Below the pieces are notes generated by a model. That model worked only from the letters and a program-made list of their open reading frames with translations, was not told where the DNA came from and made no database searches. A stretch of 60,483 bases of DNA from Kribbella turkmenica (lineage in GTDB: Bacteria; Actinomycetota; Actinomycetes; Propionibacteriales; Kribbellaceae). The translations under genes were made by a program, and so were the position numbers. The stretch spans positions 1 to 60,483 of the forward strand of contig NZ_SMKR01000016.1 of assembly GCF_004348725.1 (NCBI RefSeq), in the 5' to 3' direction. The first letter of the stretch is position 1; every line of letters begins with the position of its first letter. This document shows positions 15,423 to 23,817 of the stretch, piece by piece.

Positions 15423-16955
15423 ATGGGGATGAACCAGTCAGCCGCCGCCGCGCCCACGGGCGGGTCCTCCACGCCGGAGACCCCTCCCGAGGCCCAGCAC
15501 GGCCAGAGCGACGGCCCGTGGCGGTACAAGGGCTGGGGCCCGCAGGGCCCGAGACAGTACCAGGGCCCCTACGCGTCCTACAACGGCACCCAGCCCGGCC
15601 AGCCGCCGTACTGCCCGCCGTACGGCGCTCCGGCCGGCCAGTCCCCGTACGGCGCTCAGTCCGGCCAGCAGCCGGGATCCGAGCCGCCACCGGTTCGCCG
15701 GGCGTACCGCCGGACCGAAGGACGCGTCGTGGCCGGTGTCGCGGGCGGGGTCGCGGACCACCTCGGCGTGTCCGACACCGTCGTCCGGCTCATCCTGATC
15801 GCGGCCACGGTGTTCGGCGGCTTCGGCGTACTGATCTACGCCGCGCTCTGGTTCCTGATGCCGCTGGCCACGACGGCGATGCCGGCTGCGCCCGGGCTGG
15901 CAGCGCATACCCGGGGTGGCCTGCGCACCGACCAGCCCCCGCCGCAGCCGGTCACCGAGGCCAAGGAGCGGAAGAAGGAGAAGAGCCGCGGGCAGGTGAC
16001 GGCGCTGGTGGTCGTCGGCGTCGGCGTACTGCTCCTGCTGCAGGTCGCCGGGCTCGGGATCGCGGGGAAGATGTTCTGGCCGCTGGTGTTCGCCGGCACC
16101 GGTCTGGCGCTGATCTGGCGGCAGGCCGACGAGAGCCAGAAGAACGAGTGGGCGCAGTCGGTCCGGGTCCCGATCCTCGGTCTCGTGCTCGGCAAGGGCG
16201 GCTGGAAGTCGCTGGTGCGGATCGCCGTCGGGCTGATCCTGATCGGTACCGCGGTGACCGTCTTCCTCGTCCAGAACGGCCGGCTCTCGATAGTTGGCGA
16301 CGTCCTGGTCGCGCTGCTGCTCGCGGTGGTCGGCCTCGGCGTGATCGCCGGCCCGTGGGTGCACCGGCTGACCCGCGACCTGAACACCGAGCGCGCCGAG
16401 CGCATCCGCTCGCAGGAGCGCGCCGACATGGCCGCGCACCTGCACGACTCGGTGCTGCAGACGCTGGCACTGATCCAGAAGCAGGCGAACGACCCGCGCG
16501 CGGTCGCCCGGCTGGCCCGCTCGCAGGAGCGCGAACTGCGGTCCTGGCTGTACGACGAGGACGACAAGACCGACCAGACTCTGGCCGGCGCGGTGAAGCG
16601 GGCCGCGGCCGAGGTCGAGGACTCGCACGGCCTACCGGTCGAGGTGGTGACGGTGGGGGACTGTGAGCTGAGCGAACCGCTGTCGTCGATGGTCCGGGCC
16701 GCGCGCGAGTCGATGGTGAACGCGGCCAAGCACTCCGGTGCGGACAAGATCGACGTGTTCGTGGAGGTGGACGGCGACCGGGCGGAGATGTTCGTCCGGG
16801 ACCGGGGCAAGGGATTCGACGTCGACGGCGTGCCGGACGATCGACTCGGTCTGCGGCACAGTGTGATGGGAAGAATGGAACGGCACGGCGGCCGCGCAAC
16901 GGTGCGGTCCGACCCGGAGACAGGCACTGAAGTGCGACTGGAGATGGACAGATGA
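15423..16955 (+). CDS. PspC-domain sensor histidine kinase (DesK/NarX-like)
   Basis: About 510 residues. A Gly/Pro/Gln/Tyr-rich N-terminus leads into PspC (~95-150: RRTEGRVVAGVAGGVADHLGV), four or so membrane helices, the phosphoacceptor box DMAAHLHDSVLQTLALI (H in HLHD), and a HATPase with ESMVNAAKHSG and the G-box DRGKGF. It autophosphorylates on His and hands phosphate to the next gene's product. Start is uncertain: GTG 15414, ATG 15423 and ATG 15429 are all in frame without a clear ribosome-binding site. Its stop overlaps the regulator start by 4 bases. Confidence 0.9.
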   Translation: MGMNQSAAAAPTGGSSTPETPPEAQHGQSDGPWRYKGWGPQGPRQYQGPYASYNGTQPGQPPYCPPYGAPAGQSPYGAQSGQQPGSEPPPVRRAYRRTEGRVVAGVAGGVADHLGVSDTVVRLILIAATVFGGFGVLIYAALWFLMPLATTAMPAAPGLAAHTRGGLRTDQPPPQPVTEAKERKKEKSRGQVTALVVVGVGVLLLLQVAGLGIAGKMFWPLVFAGTGLALIWRQADESQKNEWAQSVRVPILGLVLGKGGWKSLVRIAVGLILIGTAVTVFLVQNGRLSIVGDVLVALLLAVVGLGVIAGPWVHRLTRDLNTERAERIRSQERADMAAHLHDSVLQTLALIQKQANDPRAVARLARSQERELRSWLYDEDDKTDQTLAGAVKRAAAEVEDSHGLPVEVVTVGDCELSEPLSSMVRAARESMVNAAKHSGADKIDVFVEVDGDRAEMFVRDRGKGFDVDGVPDDRLGLRHSVMGRMERHGGRATVRSDPETGTEVRLEMDR

Positions 16956-17593
16956 GCCAGAGGCGCGTTGTCGTCGTCGACGACCACGACATGTTCCGGG
17001 CCGGGGTGCGCAGTGAGATCGGCACCGCGGTCGACATCGTCGGGGAGGGTTCCGACGTCGACACCGCGGTGAAGGCGATCGTCGGGACCGAGCCGGATGT
17101 GGTGCTGCTCGACGTACACCTACCGGGTGGCGGTGGCACCGAGGTGATGAAGCAGGTCCACCAGCGGCACCCGGACGTGAAGTTCCTGGCGTTGTCGGTG
17201 TCGGACGCGGCCGAGGACGTGATCGGCGTGATCCGGGCCGGCGCCCGCGGGTACGTGACCAAGAACATCAGCGGCGCCGAGCTGGTCGACGCGATCGGCC
17301 GGGTCGCGGACGGGGACGCGGTGTTCTCGCCGCGGCTGGCCGGGTTCGTGCTGGACGCGTTCTCCGGGGCGATCGACATCGCCTCGGTGGACGAGGACCT
17401 GGACCGGTTGTCGCAGCGCGAGCGGGAAGTACTGCGGCTGATCGCCCGCGGCTACGCGTACAAGGAGGTCGCGCGCGAGCTGTTCATCTCGGTGAAGACC
17501 GTCGAGACCCACGTGTCCTCGGTGCTGCGCAAGCTCCAGCTCTCCAACCGCCACGAACTCACCCGCTGGGCCACCGACCGCCGCCTCGTCTGA
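16952..17593 (+). CDS. NarL/LuxR-family response regulator
   Basis: 213 residues. Receiver domain with acidic pair VVDDHD, phosphoacceptor D in VVLLDVHLPGG (~53) and the conserved lysine in VTKNISG; the C-terminal LuxR helix-turn-helix spans LSQREREVLRLIARGYAYKEVARELFISVKTVETH. ATG 16952 lies in an ATGA overlap with the kinase gene, so the two form one operon. The divergent PspC operon and its own promoter, with three palindromes, are the natural targets. Confidence 0.93.
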   Translation: MSQRRVVVVDDHDMFRAGVRSEIGTAVDIVGEGSDVDTAVKAIVGTEPDVVLLDVHLPGGGGTEVMKQVHQRHPDVKFLALSVSDAAEDVIGVIRAGARGYVTKNISGAELVDAIGRVADGDAVFSPRLAGFVLDAFSGAIDIASVDEDLDRLSQREREVLRLIARGYAYKEVARELFISVKTVETHVSSVLRKLQLSNRHELTRWATDRRLV

Positions 17594-17617
17594 GGTTATT
17601 GCCTCCGGCAAGCAGTG

Positions 17618-17643
17618 CGGGGTGTGGCGGGTGCCACACCCCG
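17618..17643 (+). terminator. Hairpin after the response regulator gene
   Basis: CGGGGTGTGG/CCACACCCCG forms a 10-bp stem with a 6-base loop, 25 bases past the regulator stop. No T-run follows, as is common in GC-rich actinobacteria. Confidence 0.65.
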
Positions 17644-17652
17644 GGTGGTCAC

Positions 17653-17658
17653 TAGGGT
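17653..17658 (+). promoter_or_regulatory. -10 box for a leaderless membrane-protein gene
   Basis: TAGGGT ends 6 bases before the ATG at 17665. No ribosome-binding site is present, so a leaderless transcript is likely. Confidence 0.5.
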
Positions 17659-17664
17659 GACGTC

Positions 17665-18018
17665 ATGGACTTTCTGCATGACGTGCTGACCCTGCTGCAC
17701 CTCGTCGGGTTCGCCGCCCTCTTCGGCGGGTTCTTCACCCAGTTGAAGTCCCCGGCGCCGGTGGTCAACGCGGCGATGCTGCACGGCGCGCTGACCCAAC
17801 TGGTCACGGGCGTCCTGCTCGTCGGGATCGCGTCCGGCGTGAAGGACGACGACTTCACCGTCGACAACACCAAGATCGCGGTGAAACTGGTCGTGGTCCT
17901 GGTCGTCACCGGACTCGTCCTGGTCTACCGCAAGCGGCCGTCGATCAGCCGCGGCGTCCTGTTCGGCATCGGCGGTCTCACGTTGCTGAACGCCGTCGTC
18001 GCGGTCTTCTGGCACTGA
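17665..18018 (+). CDS. Small integral membrane protein
   Basis: 117 residues with four predicted membrane helices (~8-26, 36-56, 70-88, 97-115), beginning MDFLHDVLTLLHLVGFAALFGG. The histidine in the first helix and overall shape recall CopD/DUF2269-like proteins, but I cannot assign a function. It has its own leaderless promoter and faces the S18 gene tail to tail one base apart. Confidence 0.75.
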   Translation: MDFLHDVLTLLHLVGFAALFGGFFTQLKSPAPVVNAAMLHGALTQLVTGVLLVGIASGVKDDDFTVDNTKIAVKLVVVLVVTGLVLVYRKRPSISRGVLFGIGGLTLLNAVVAVFWH

Positions 18019-18019
18019 C

Positions 18020-18262
18020 CTACCGACTGGACGACGTGTAGGGGAGCAGCGCCATCTCCCGGGCGTTCTTGATCGCCCGGGCGACCTGCTTCTGCTGCTG
18101 CACGCTCAGCCCGGTGACCCGGCGGGAACGGATCTTGCCGCGGTCGGAGATGAACTTCCGCAGCAGCGCGGTGTCCTTGTAGTCGATGTAGGTGATGCCG
18201 TCGCGGTCGAGCGGATTCTGCTTCGGCTTGCGCTTGCCGGTCGGCGGTGGTCGTCGGGGCAT
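18020..18262 (-). CDS. rpsR: 30S ribosomal protein S18, zinc-independent paralogue
   Basis: 80 residues. The S18 core is clear: [20 protein letters not shown] and [30 protein letters not shown]. The N-terminal CxxC zinc motif of the usual actinobacterial S18 is absent (the region reads [13 protein letters not shown]), marking it as a C-minus paralogue that replaces the zinc-binding form when zinc is scarce. It stands alone, not in an rpsF-ssb-rpsR-rplI operon, which fits that role. A Zur-like box lies directly upstream. ATG 18262 starts [14 protein letters not shown]. Confidence 0.92.
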   Translation of the reverse strand: MPRRPPPTGKRKPKQNPLDRDGITYIDYKDTALLRKFISDRGKIRSRRVTGLSVQQQKQVARAIKNAREMALLPYTSSSR

Positions 18263-18276
18263 GGCCGGGGCCTTCC

Positions 18277-18299
18277 TTGTTGAACGTCGTTTTCAATAA
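18277..18299. promoter_or_regulatory. Putative Zur box upstream of S18
   Basis: The core TGAACGTCGTTTTCA (18281-18295; read on the minus strand TGAAAACGACGTTCA) matches the actinobacterial Zur pattern. The symmetry extends outward (TTGTTGAA / TTCAATAA). It lies 15 bases upstream of the S18 start codon. Confidence 0.7.
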
Positions 18300-18461
18300 C
18301 GATAGCTGCTGTCCCCCTGGCATACCACCTCGGGGAGTCCGGCTGAAGCGTCCCGCGCCGAGCCCGGCAGGAGGCGGTGGTGGCGCGGTGTGCACGGGGC
18401 ACGGATGCGCCACCCCGGCGGGGGCGGTGCGGGCTTGGCGGCTGTTATACCGTCGAGTGCT

Positions 18462-19784
18462 ATGGAGCGGAATCTCACTGCCGAACAGCTCGCGCTCTTC
18501 GAGAAGGAGTTCGTGTCGAACCCGCAGTACCGGGTGATGCAGAACGCCGTCACGCAGACGCCGGTCAACGCCATCGCCCTGGACCGCCAGGTCGTCACCT
18601 CGATCGACCACTCGGTGTCGAACCTGCTGGACGACTGGAAGGTCACGAACCAGAAGAAGAGCGGCCGCTGCTGGCTGTTCGCCGGGCTCAATCTGCTGCG
18701 CGTCGGCGCGGCGGACAAGCTCGGGGTGAAGGACTTCGAGTTCTCCCAGAACTACCTGCTGTTCTGGGACAAGTTCGAGCGCTCGAACTTCTTCCTGGAG
18801 GCGATCATCGAGACCGCCGGCCGGGACGCCGACGACCGGACGGTGGCGCACCTGCTGTCCGACCCGATCGGTGACGGCGGCCAGTGGAACATGTTCGTCG
18901 CGCTGGTCCGCAAGCACGGCCTGGTGCCGAAGTCGGCGATGCCGGAGACCGAGAGCTCGTCGGCGACCGCGCAGATGAACGACATCCTCCGCAAGCTGCT
19001 CCGCCAGGGTGCCCGCGACCTGCGCGCGCTGGACGGCGTCGAGGCGCAGCGCGACCGCAAGCAGGAGATCCTGACCGCCATCCACCGGGTGCTGAGCATC
19101 CACCTCGGCACGCCGCCGCAGAAGTTCCTGTGGCAGTGGAAGGACAGCGACAAGGAGTTCCACCGCGACGGCTGGACCACGCCGGCCGAGTTCGCCGCGG
19201 CGTACGTGCAGCTGCCGGTCGACGAGTACGTCTGCCTCGTGCACGACCCGCGCGAGTCCAGCCCGGTCGGCAAGACGTTCACCGTCGACTACCTGGGCAA
19301 CGTCATCGACGCGCCGCCGGTGGTCTACCTGAACGTCGACATCGACCTGATGAAGCAGCTCAGCCAGGACGCGATCGTCGGTGGTGAGCCGGTCTGGTTC
19401 GGCTGCGACGTCGGCAAGCAGATGAACGCCGACCTCGGTTACTGGGACGCCGAGCTGTACGACTACGGCTCGGTCTACGACACCGAGTTCACCCTGGACA
19501 AGGCCGAGCGGCTGGTGCACCACGAGACGCTGATGACGCACGCGATGCTGTTCACCGGCGTCGACGTGGTGGACGGCAAGCCGCGGCGCTGGCGGGTCGA
19601 GAACAGCTGGGGTGACGAGAAGGCGGACAACGGCTTCTGGACCATGAACGACTCGTGGTTCGGCGAGCACGTGTTCGAGATCGCGGTCCGCCGCTCAGCC
19701 CTCCCGGCCGAGCTGCAGGCGCGCCTCGACGACGCGCCGATCGTGCTCCCCGCCTGGGACCCGATGGGCGCCCTGGCCGGCTAG
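18462..19784 (+). CDS. pepC: C1-family aminopeptidase C (bleomycin hydrolase-like)
   Basis: 440 residues, the family's normal size. The papain-like triad is visible: Cys in QKKSGRCWLFAGLN, His in THAMLFTGVDV and Asn in VENSWGDE. PepC proteins are cytoplasmic hexameric cysteine peptidases that trim N-terminal residues from peptides. ATG 18462 was chosen over an upstream extension because it begins the family's N-terminus (MERNLTAEQLALFEKEF) and a TTATAC -10-like box ends 11 bases before it. Transcribed alone; its stop lies inside a hairpin shared with the next, convergent gene. Confidence 0.93.
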   Translation: MERNLTAEQLALFEKEFVSNPQYRVMQNAVTQTPVNAIALDRQVVTSIDHSVSNLLDDWKVTNQKKSGRCWLFAGLNLLRVGAADKLGVKDFEFSQNYLLFWDKFERSNFFLEAIIETAGRDADDRTVAHLLSDPIGDGGQWNMFVALVRKHGLVPKSAMPETESSSATAQMNDILRKLLRQGARDLRALDGVEAQRDRKQEILTAIHRVLSIHLGTPPQKFLWQWKDSDKEFHRDGWTTPAEFAAAYVQLPVDEYVCLVHDPRESSPVGKTFTVDYLGNVIDAPPVVYLNVDIDLMKQLSQDAIVGGEPVWFGCDVGKQMNADLGYWDAELYDYGSVYDTEFTLDKAERLVHHETLMTHAMLFTGVDVVDGKPRRWRVENSWGDEKADNGFWTMNDSWFGEHVFEIAVRRSALPAELQARLDDAPIVLPAWDPMGALAG

Positions 19785-19820
19785 GGCACGTCTCGCAGTG
19801 AATGGGGAGACGCACCCTAG
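19781..19820. terminator. Bidirectional terminator shared by two convergent genes
   Basis: CTAGGGCACGTCTC pairs with GAGACGCACCCTAG (12 of 14 positions) around a 12-base loop. The TAG stops of both convergent genes are part of the stem. Confidence 0.7.
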
Positions 19821-20548
19821 CGGATCAGGTTCAGCGCCTCGGACGGCCGCTCGAGGGTCGGCAGGTGGCCGGCCCACGGGAGGTCGATGCGCTCGACGTT
19901 CGGCAGCCGTTCGGCCAGGTACGTTGCACAGTCGCGGAACCAGTCGAAGTCATGCGCGCCCGTGATCAACCGCACGGGCGCGCTGATCTTCTCCGGCTCG
20001 ACGGCGTACTCCTCGTTGTCGACGTCACCCGCGGGCAGCTGAAGCTCGTAGGCACGCTTCTGCATGGTGTTCAGGAGTTCCTTGGCGTCATCGTCCGCTT
20101 CGGGACCGAGCCAGCTCCGTACCATCAGGTCAGTGGCGCCGTCGACGTCGCCGGCCTCCAGTAACCGCTCCTCCTCGGCCCAAACGGACCGGATATCCGC
20201 GGTCGGTTCCACGCCGTCGGTCGGTGCGCAGATCAGCACCAACCGGGAGAACCGCTCCGGCTGCCGGCTCGCGATCTGCTGTACGACGTACCCGCCGTAC
20301 GACGACCCGACGGCCTCCACCGTGCCGACGCCCAACCCGTCCAGCACCGCGAGGACGTCGCCCGCGTCGGAGTACTCCGCCGCCGGCTCCAGCGGCGTCT
20401 CGCCGTACCCGCGCAGGTCCATCGTGATCACCCGGTGGTCCTTGCTGAGCTCGGCCACCTCCCGGGTCCACATCCGTGCGTCCGCCACCCCGGCGTGCAC
20501 CAGCAGCATCGCCGGCCCCTCGCCAACCACCTGATGAGCAATAGTCAT
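19817..20548 (-). CDS. Alpha/beta hydrolase
   Basis: 243 residues, cytoplasmic. Nucleophile elbow GSSYGGYV (Ser ~100), oxyanion region LVHAGVADARMW near the start, acid in LITGAHD and His in WAGHLPTLE near the C-terminus complete the triad. The layout is that of small esterases or haloperoxidase-like hydrolases; the substrate cannot be told. ATG 20548 follows a GAGGGTGCGGGG segment that can serve as ribosome-binding site. Same strand as the PIG-L gene 40 bases upstream, so possibly co-transcribed. Confidence 0.85.
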   Translation of the reverse strand: MTIAHQVVGEGPAMLLVHAGVADARMWTREVAELSKDHRVITMDLRGYGETPLEPAAEYSDAGDVLAVLDGLGVGTVEAVGSSYGGYVVQQIASRQPERFSRLVLICAPTDGVEPTADIRSVWAEEERLLEAGDVDGATDLMVRSWLGPEADDDAKELLNTMQKRAYELQLPAGDVDNEEYAVEPEKISAPVRLITGAHDFDWFRDCATYLAERLPNVERIDLPWAGHLPTLERPSEALNLIR

Positions 20549-20588
20549 CCCCGCACCCTCGCGGTCCGGGTCGTCGACCGCAAATCCT

Positions 20589-21317
20589 TTAGCCGAGGCG
20601 GATGACGGTGAACGGCTCCGCGTAGTGGTCCGGCGGCAGTCCGCCCTCGCGGGCGTTCTGCCGGGCGAACGCCCGCATCCGCTCGGCGAGCGCGTCCGGG
20701 TCGCGGTGCTGGCTGACGTGTGACATCAGCGCGGCGATCTTCTGGTCGATGGTGTCGGTGACGTCGACCCAGTGGTTGCGTTCGGGGTGCTCCATCATCC
20801 ACAGCTCGCCGACGTCGCAGGCGTCCTCGGTGAGGTCGTCGTACGCGTACGGGTTGCCGGCCGCGGGGTAGAACGCGCGGACCGCCGCCTCCGCGGTGGC
20901 GAGGTGGTCCGGGTGGGAGACCTGGAGGCGGGACCACCAGCGTTCGGGGGACTGGGTCAGCAGGCGCTGCGGCCGGACCCGGCGGATCAGCCGGGTGATG
21001 TCCCGGACGAGGTCCGGACCCGGCTCCACCTGACCGTCGACGTACCCGAGGAAGTGCAGGTCGTGGACGCCGGCGTGGTCCGCGGCCGCGGTCTGCTCCG
21101 CCCGCCGTACGGCGGGGATCTCCGCGCGGTCGCGGTCGGGCTCGAAGCCGCCCGCCTGACCGTCGGTGACGATGCAGTAGTGCACCTCGATGCCGGCTTT
21201 GGTCCAGGTCGCGACCGTGCCGGCCCCGCCGAAGTCGATGTCGTCCGGGTGCGCGACCACCACCAGGACGCGCTCGATCTCGCTGTCCGGTCGCGGAGTC
21301 CCCGCAGGCACGCTCAC
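20589..21317 (-). CDS. PIG-L family LmbE-like deacetylase
   Basis: 242 residues. The zinc-binding motif AHPDD (~22-26, in VVVAHPDDIDFGG) and the later VSHPDH are diagnostic of PIG-L/LmbE N-acetyl-hexosamine deacetylases (relatives of MshB and Mca). The substrate is unknown; the neighbourhood gives no sign of mycothiol genes. GTG 21317 was chosen (a second GTG is at 21311); the longer frame upstream runs antisense through the divergent serine hydrolase gene. Promoter region shared with that gene (61 bases). Confidence 0.85.
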   Translation of the reverse strand: MSVPAGTPRPDSEIERVLVVVAHPDDIDFGGAGTVATWTKAGIEVHYCIVTDGQAGGFEPDRDRAEIPAVRRAEQTAAADHAGVHDLHFLGYVDGQVEPGPDLVRDITRLIRRVRPQRLLTQSPERWWSRLQVSHPDHLATAEAAVRAFYPAAGNPYAYDDLTEDACDVGELWMMEHPERNHWVDVTDTIDQKIAALMSHVSQHRDPDALAERMRAFARQNAREGGLPPDHYAEPFTVIRLG

Positions 21318-21378
21318 GCCACCGACCCTAACCCGGCTCTTGGGTACTGGGGGCAAGCTGGGACTGACGGGAGGATCG

Positions 21379-22458
21379 ATGGACCTGGGCGGGGAGTGTG
21401 AACCGCGGGACGTCCGGATGGACGCCGGCCGGCTGGGAGCGGCCGTGGAGCTGGTCCGGTCCCGCAAGGCGGCCGCGCAGCTGTGCGTGGTCCGGGACGG
21501 CCGGGTGGTGGTCGACCAGGCGATCGGCTGCGCACCGGACGCGCTGTTCTGGCTCTTCTCCGCGAGTAAGCCGTACGTCGCGATCGTGATCCACCAGCTG
21601 GTCGAGTCCGGGCGTCTGCACCTCGACGACGCGGTGGCGGCGTACTGGCCGGAGTTCGGCGAACAGGGCAAGCGGGCGATCACCGTCCGCCAGGTCCTGC
21701 AGCACCGGTCCGGGTTGACCACGATCGGCTCGTACGTCGCCGAGGCCCGGGCGATCGCCGACTGGGACCGGTCGTTGCGGCGGATCGAGCGGGCCCGCCC
21801 CCGCTGGCCGATCGACACCGTTGCCTACAGCCCGCTCGCGTTCGGCTTCGTCCTCGGCGAGGTCGCCCATCGATGCGGTGGGCAACCGATCGAGCAGCTG
21901 GTACGGCGCGGGATCCTCGAACCACTGGGGTTGTCGAACACCTTCCTTGGACTGCCCGCCGGCGAGTGGGACCGCAGCGTGCCGATCCGCGTGTCCGGGA
22001 CGGCCGGCCCGTTCGTGCAGTCGGTGGTGAACCGGCGCGGTACGCGCGAGGCCGTCGTACCGGCGGCCGGGATCTCCACCACCGCACGCGAGCTGGCCGC
22101 GTTGTACCACGGCCTGCTGGCCGGCGGGTCGGGCGTCCTGCGGCCGGAGTCGCTCGCCGCCGCGGTCGCGCCGACCAGCGAGGGCGAGCTGGACCGTACC
22201 GTCGGCGCGCCGATCCGGTGGTCGCAGGGGTTCCAGCTCGGCGGCCCGCGGTTCGTGCCGGGCGTGATCACGCCGCTCGGGACCGCGAGCAGCCCGCGGA
22301 CGTTCGGGCACAACGGCAGCAACTCCTGCGTCGGCTGGGCCGACCCCGACCGGCGGATCGCCTACGCCTACCTGACCAACCGGATCGGCCGCCGGGACGC
22401 CGACGTCGCCCACCACGCCGCCGTCGCCGACAAGGTGCTCGAGGCCGCGTTCGACTGA
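21379..22458 (+). CDS. Serine hydrolase, class C beta-lactamase/DD-peptidase fold
   Basis: 359 residues with no signal peptide, so probably cytoplasmic. Catalytic SxxK is SASK (in WLFSASKPYVA, ~57-60), the YxN position is YSPLAFG and the third motif HNG is in FGHNGSNSCVG. These are esterase/beta-lactamase-like hydrolases (EstB/LACTB type). GGGAGG lies 5 bases before the ATG at 21379. Transcribed divergently from the PIG-L gene; its end faces the ClpP gene with a 4-base gap. Confidence 0.85.
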   Translation: MDLGGECEPRDVRMDAGRLGAAVELVRSRKAAAQLCVVRDGRVVVDQAIGCAPDALFWLFSASKPYVAIVIHQLVESGRLHLDDAVAAYWPEFGEQGKRAITVRQVLQHRSGLTTIGSYVAEARAIADWDRSLRRIERARPRWPIDTVAYSPLAFGFVLGEVAHRCGGQPIEQLVRRGILEPLGLSNTFLGLPAGEWDRSVPIRVSGTAGPFVQSVVNRRGTREAVVPAAGISTTARELAALYHGLLAGGSGVLRPESLAAAVAPTSEGELDRTVGAPIRWSQGFQLGGPRFVPGVITPLGTASSPRTFGHNGSNSCVGWADPDRRIAYAYLTNRIGRRDADVAHHAAVADKVLEAAFD

Positions 22459-22462
22459 CGGC

Positions 22463-23071
22463 TCACGCGAACGCCGGCACCGGCAGGCGGCTCTCGACCA
22501 CCTGGTCGACGATGCCGTAGTCGCGCGCACCCTCCGCGGTCAGCACGTGGTCGCGATCGGTGTCGTGCCGCAGCCTCTCGATCGTCTGCCCGGTGTGCCG
22601 GGCGAGGATCGACTCGACCTGGCCACGGACCCGGACCACCTCGTCGGCCTGCAGGATCAGGTCCGGGATGGTGCCCTGGCCGCGGGCGGCCGGCTGATGC
22701 AGGACGACCCGGGCGTGCGGCAGGACGGCGCGACGGCCGTCCGCCCCGGCGGCCAGCAGGACGGCTCCGGCCGAGATCGCCTGGCCGACGCAGAACGTCG
22801 CGACCGGCGACCGGATGAACTGGATGGTGTCGTAGATCGCGAGCATCGCGGTCATGTCGCCGCCCTCGCAGTTGATGTAGAGGTTGATCTCCTGCTCGGG
22901 CTTGTCCGCCTCCAGGTGCAGCAGTTGCGCGATCAACGCGTTCGCGACGCCGGCGTCGATCGCCGTACCGAGGTAGATGATGCGCTCGCTGAGCAGGTGC
23001 GAGTAGACGTCCATGATCCGCTCGCCCCGCGGGTGCTGGGCGATGACGTTCGGGATGGTGTAGGAGCTCAT
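22463..23071 (-). CDS. clpP: ATP-dependent Clp protease proteolytic subunit (accessory copy)
   Basis: 202 residues from ATG 23071. The triad is intact: Ser in [13 protein letters not shown], His in RVVLHQP, Asp in YGIVDQVV. Such subunits form the 14-mer chamber fed by ClpX or ClpC. It lies 1 base after the stop of a second ClpP gene, so they form a two-gene operon. There is no clpX or trigger-factor gene beside it, so this is likely the accessory pair (like clpP3-clpP4 of Streptomyces), not the essential clpP1-clpP2. It ends 4 bases from the convergent serine hydrolase gene. Confidence 0.92.
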   Translation of the reverse strand: MSSYTIPNVIAQHPRGERIMDVYSHLLSERIIYLGTAIDAGVANALIAQLLHLEADKPEQEINLYINCEGGDMTAMLAIYDTIQFIRSPVATFCVGQAISAGAVLLAAGADGRRAVLPHARVVLHQPAARGQGTIPDLILQADEVVRVRGQVESILARHTGQTIERLRHDTDRDHVLTAEGARDYGIVDQVVESRLPVPAFA

Positions 23072-23072
23072 G

Positions 23073-23666
23073 TCAGGCGGCCTTTCGCTGGGGCATGACC
23101 TGGTCGAACGACTCGACGATGTGGTCGATGAAGCCGTACTCACGGGCCTGTTCGGCGGTGTACCAGTGGTCGTGCAGCGAGTCCTCGTGCACGGTGTCGA
23201 ACGGCTGCCCGGTGTCCTCGGCGATCAGCGCGAGCACGGTGTCGCGGATGTGCCGCAGGTCGTTCGCCTGGATCTCGATCTCGACCGCGGACCCGCCGAT
23301 CCCGGCCGATCCCTGGTGCATCAGCACCCTGGCGTGCCGCAGGGCGTACCGCTTGCCCGGCGTACCGGCGGACAGCAGGAACTGCCCGGCGCTGCAGGCC
23401 AGCCCGATCGCCAGCGTGGACACGTCGCACGGCACCAGCCGCATCACGTCCCGGATCGCCAGCATCGACGGCACCGAGCCTCCGAGCGAGTGGATCCACA
23501 ACGAGATGTCCCGGTCCGGGTCTTCGGCCGCGAGGGTGAGGATCTGCGTCGCCAGCAGGGTCCCGTTGTCGTCGTCGAGCGTCCCGTCCAGTACGACGAT
23601 GCGCTGCGCGAGCAGCCGCTGCCGCGCAGACTCGTTGAACAGCGGTTGTTTGGTGTCTTCAGCCAT
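23073..23666 (-). CDS. clpP: ATP-dependent Clp protease proteolytic subunit (accessory copy), first of pair
   Basis: 197 residues from ATG 23666. Triad residues: Ser in [15 protein letters not shown], His in [10 protein letters not shown] (the usual Pro after HQ is Gly), Asp in YGFIDHIVE. The sequence is more divergent than its partner (GLACS replaces GQAAS), as in the P3-type subunits of Streptomyces. The two proteins probably assemble into mixed rings. First gene of the operon; a CTGTCGGC/GCCGACAG inverted repeat lies 46 bases upstream and may bind a stress regulator. Confidence 0.9.
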   Translation of the reverse strand: MAEDTKQPLFNESARQRLLAQRIVVLDGTLDDDNGTLLATQILTLAAEDPDRDISLWIHSLGGSVPSMLAIRDVMRLVPCDVSTLAIGLACSAGQFLLSAGTPGKRYALRHARVLMHQGSAGIGGSAVEIEIQANDLRHIRDTVLALIAEDTGQPFDTVHEDSLHDHWYTAEQAREYGFIDHIVESFDQVMPQRKAA

Positions 23667-23711
23667 GTCCTCAACCCTGACCGGGCCGGCCGCCGCACCC
23701 CAGCTTTTCTG

Positions 23712-23733
23712 CTGTCGGCGACTCTGCCGACAG
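23712..23733. promoter_or_regulatory. Inverted repeat upstream of the clpP pair
   Basis: CTGTCGGC-gactct-GCCGACAG is a perfect 8-bp inverted repeat with a 6-base spacer between the clpP operon and the divergent membrane-protein gene. It does not look like the ClgR box (GTTCGC-N5-GCGAAC). Confidence 0.55.
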
Positions 23734-23817
23734 GAGACGAGATCACGCCGCTCTTCTGAACGGCAGCATCCGGCCACCAACCGCTCGCTGAGCCGTCGCC
23801 CTGACATCCTTGACCGG

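Noticed and set aside
17925-19670. 581-codon minus-strand frame across the S18-pepC region
   Set aside because: Shadow of pepC; it even covers S18 in the wrong frame and has no domain signature.
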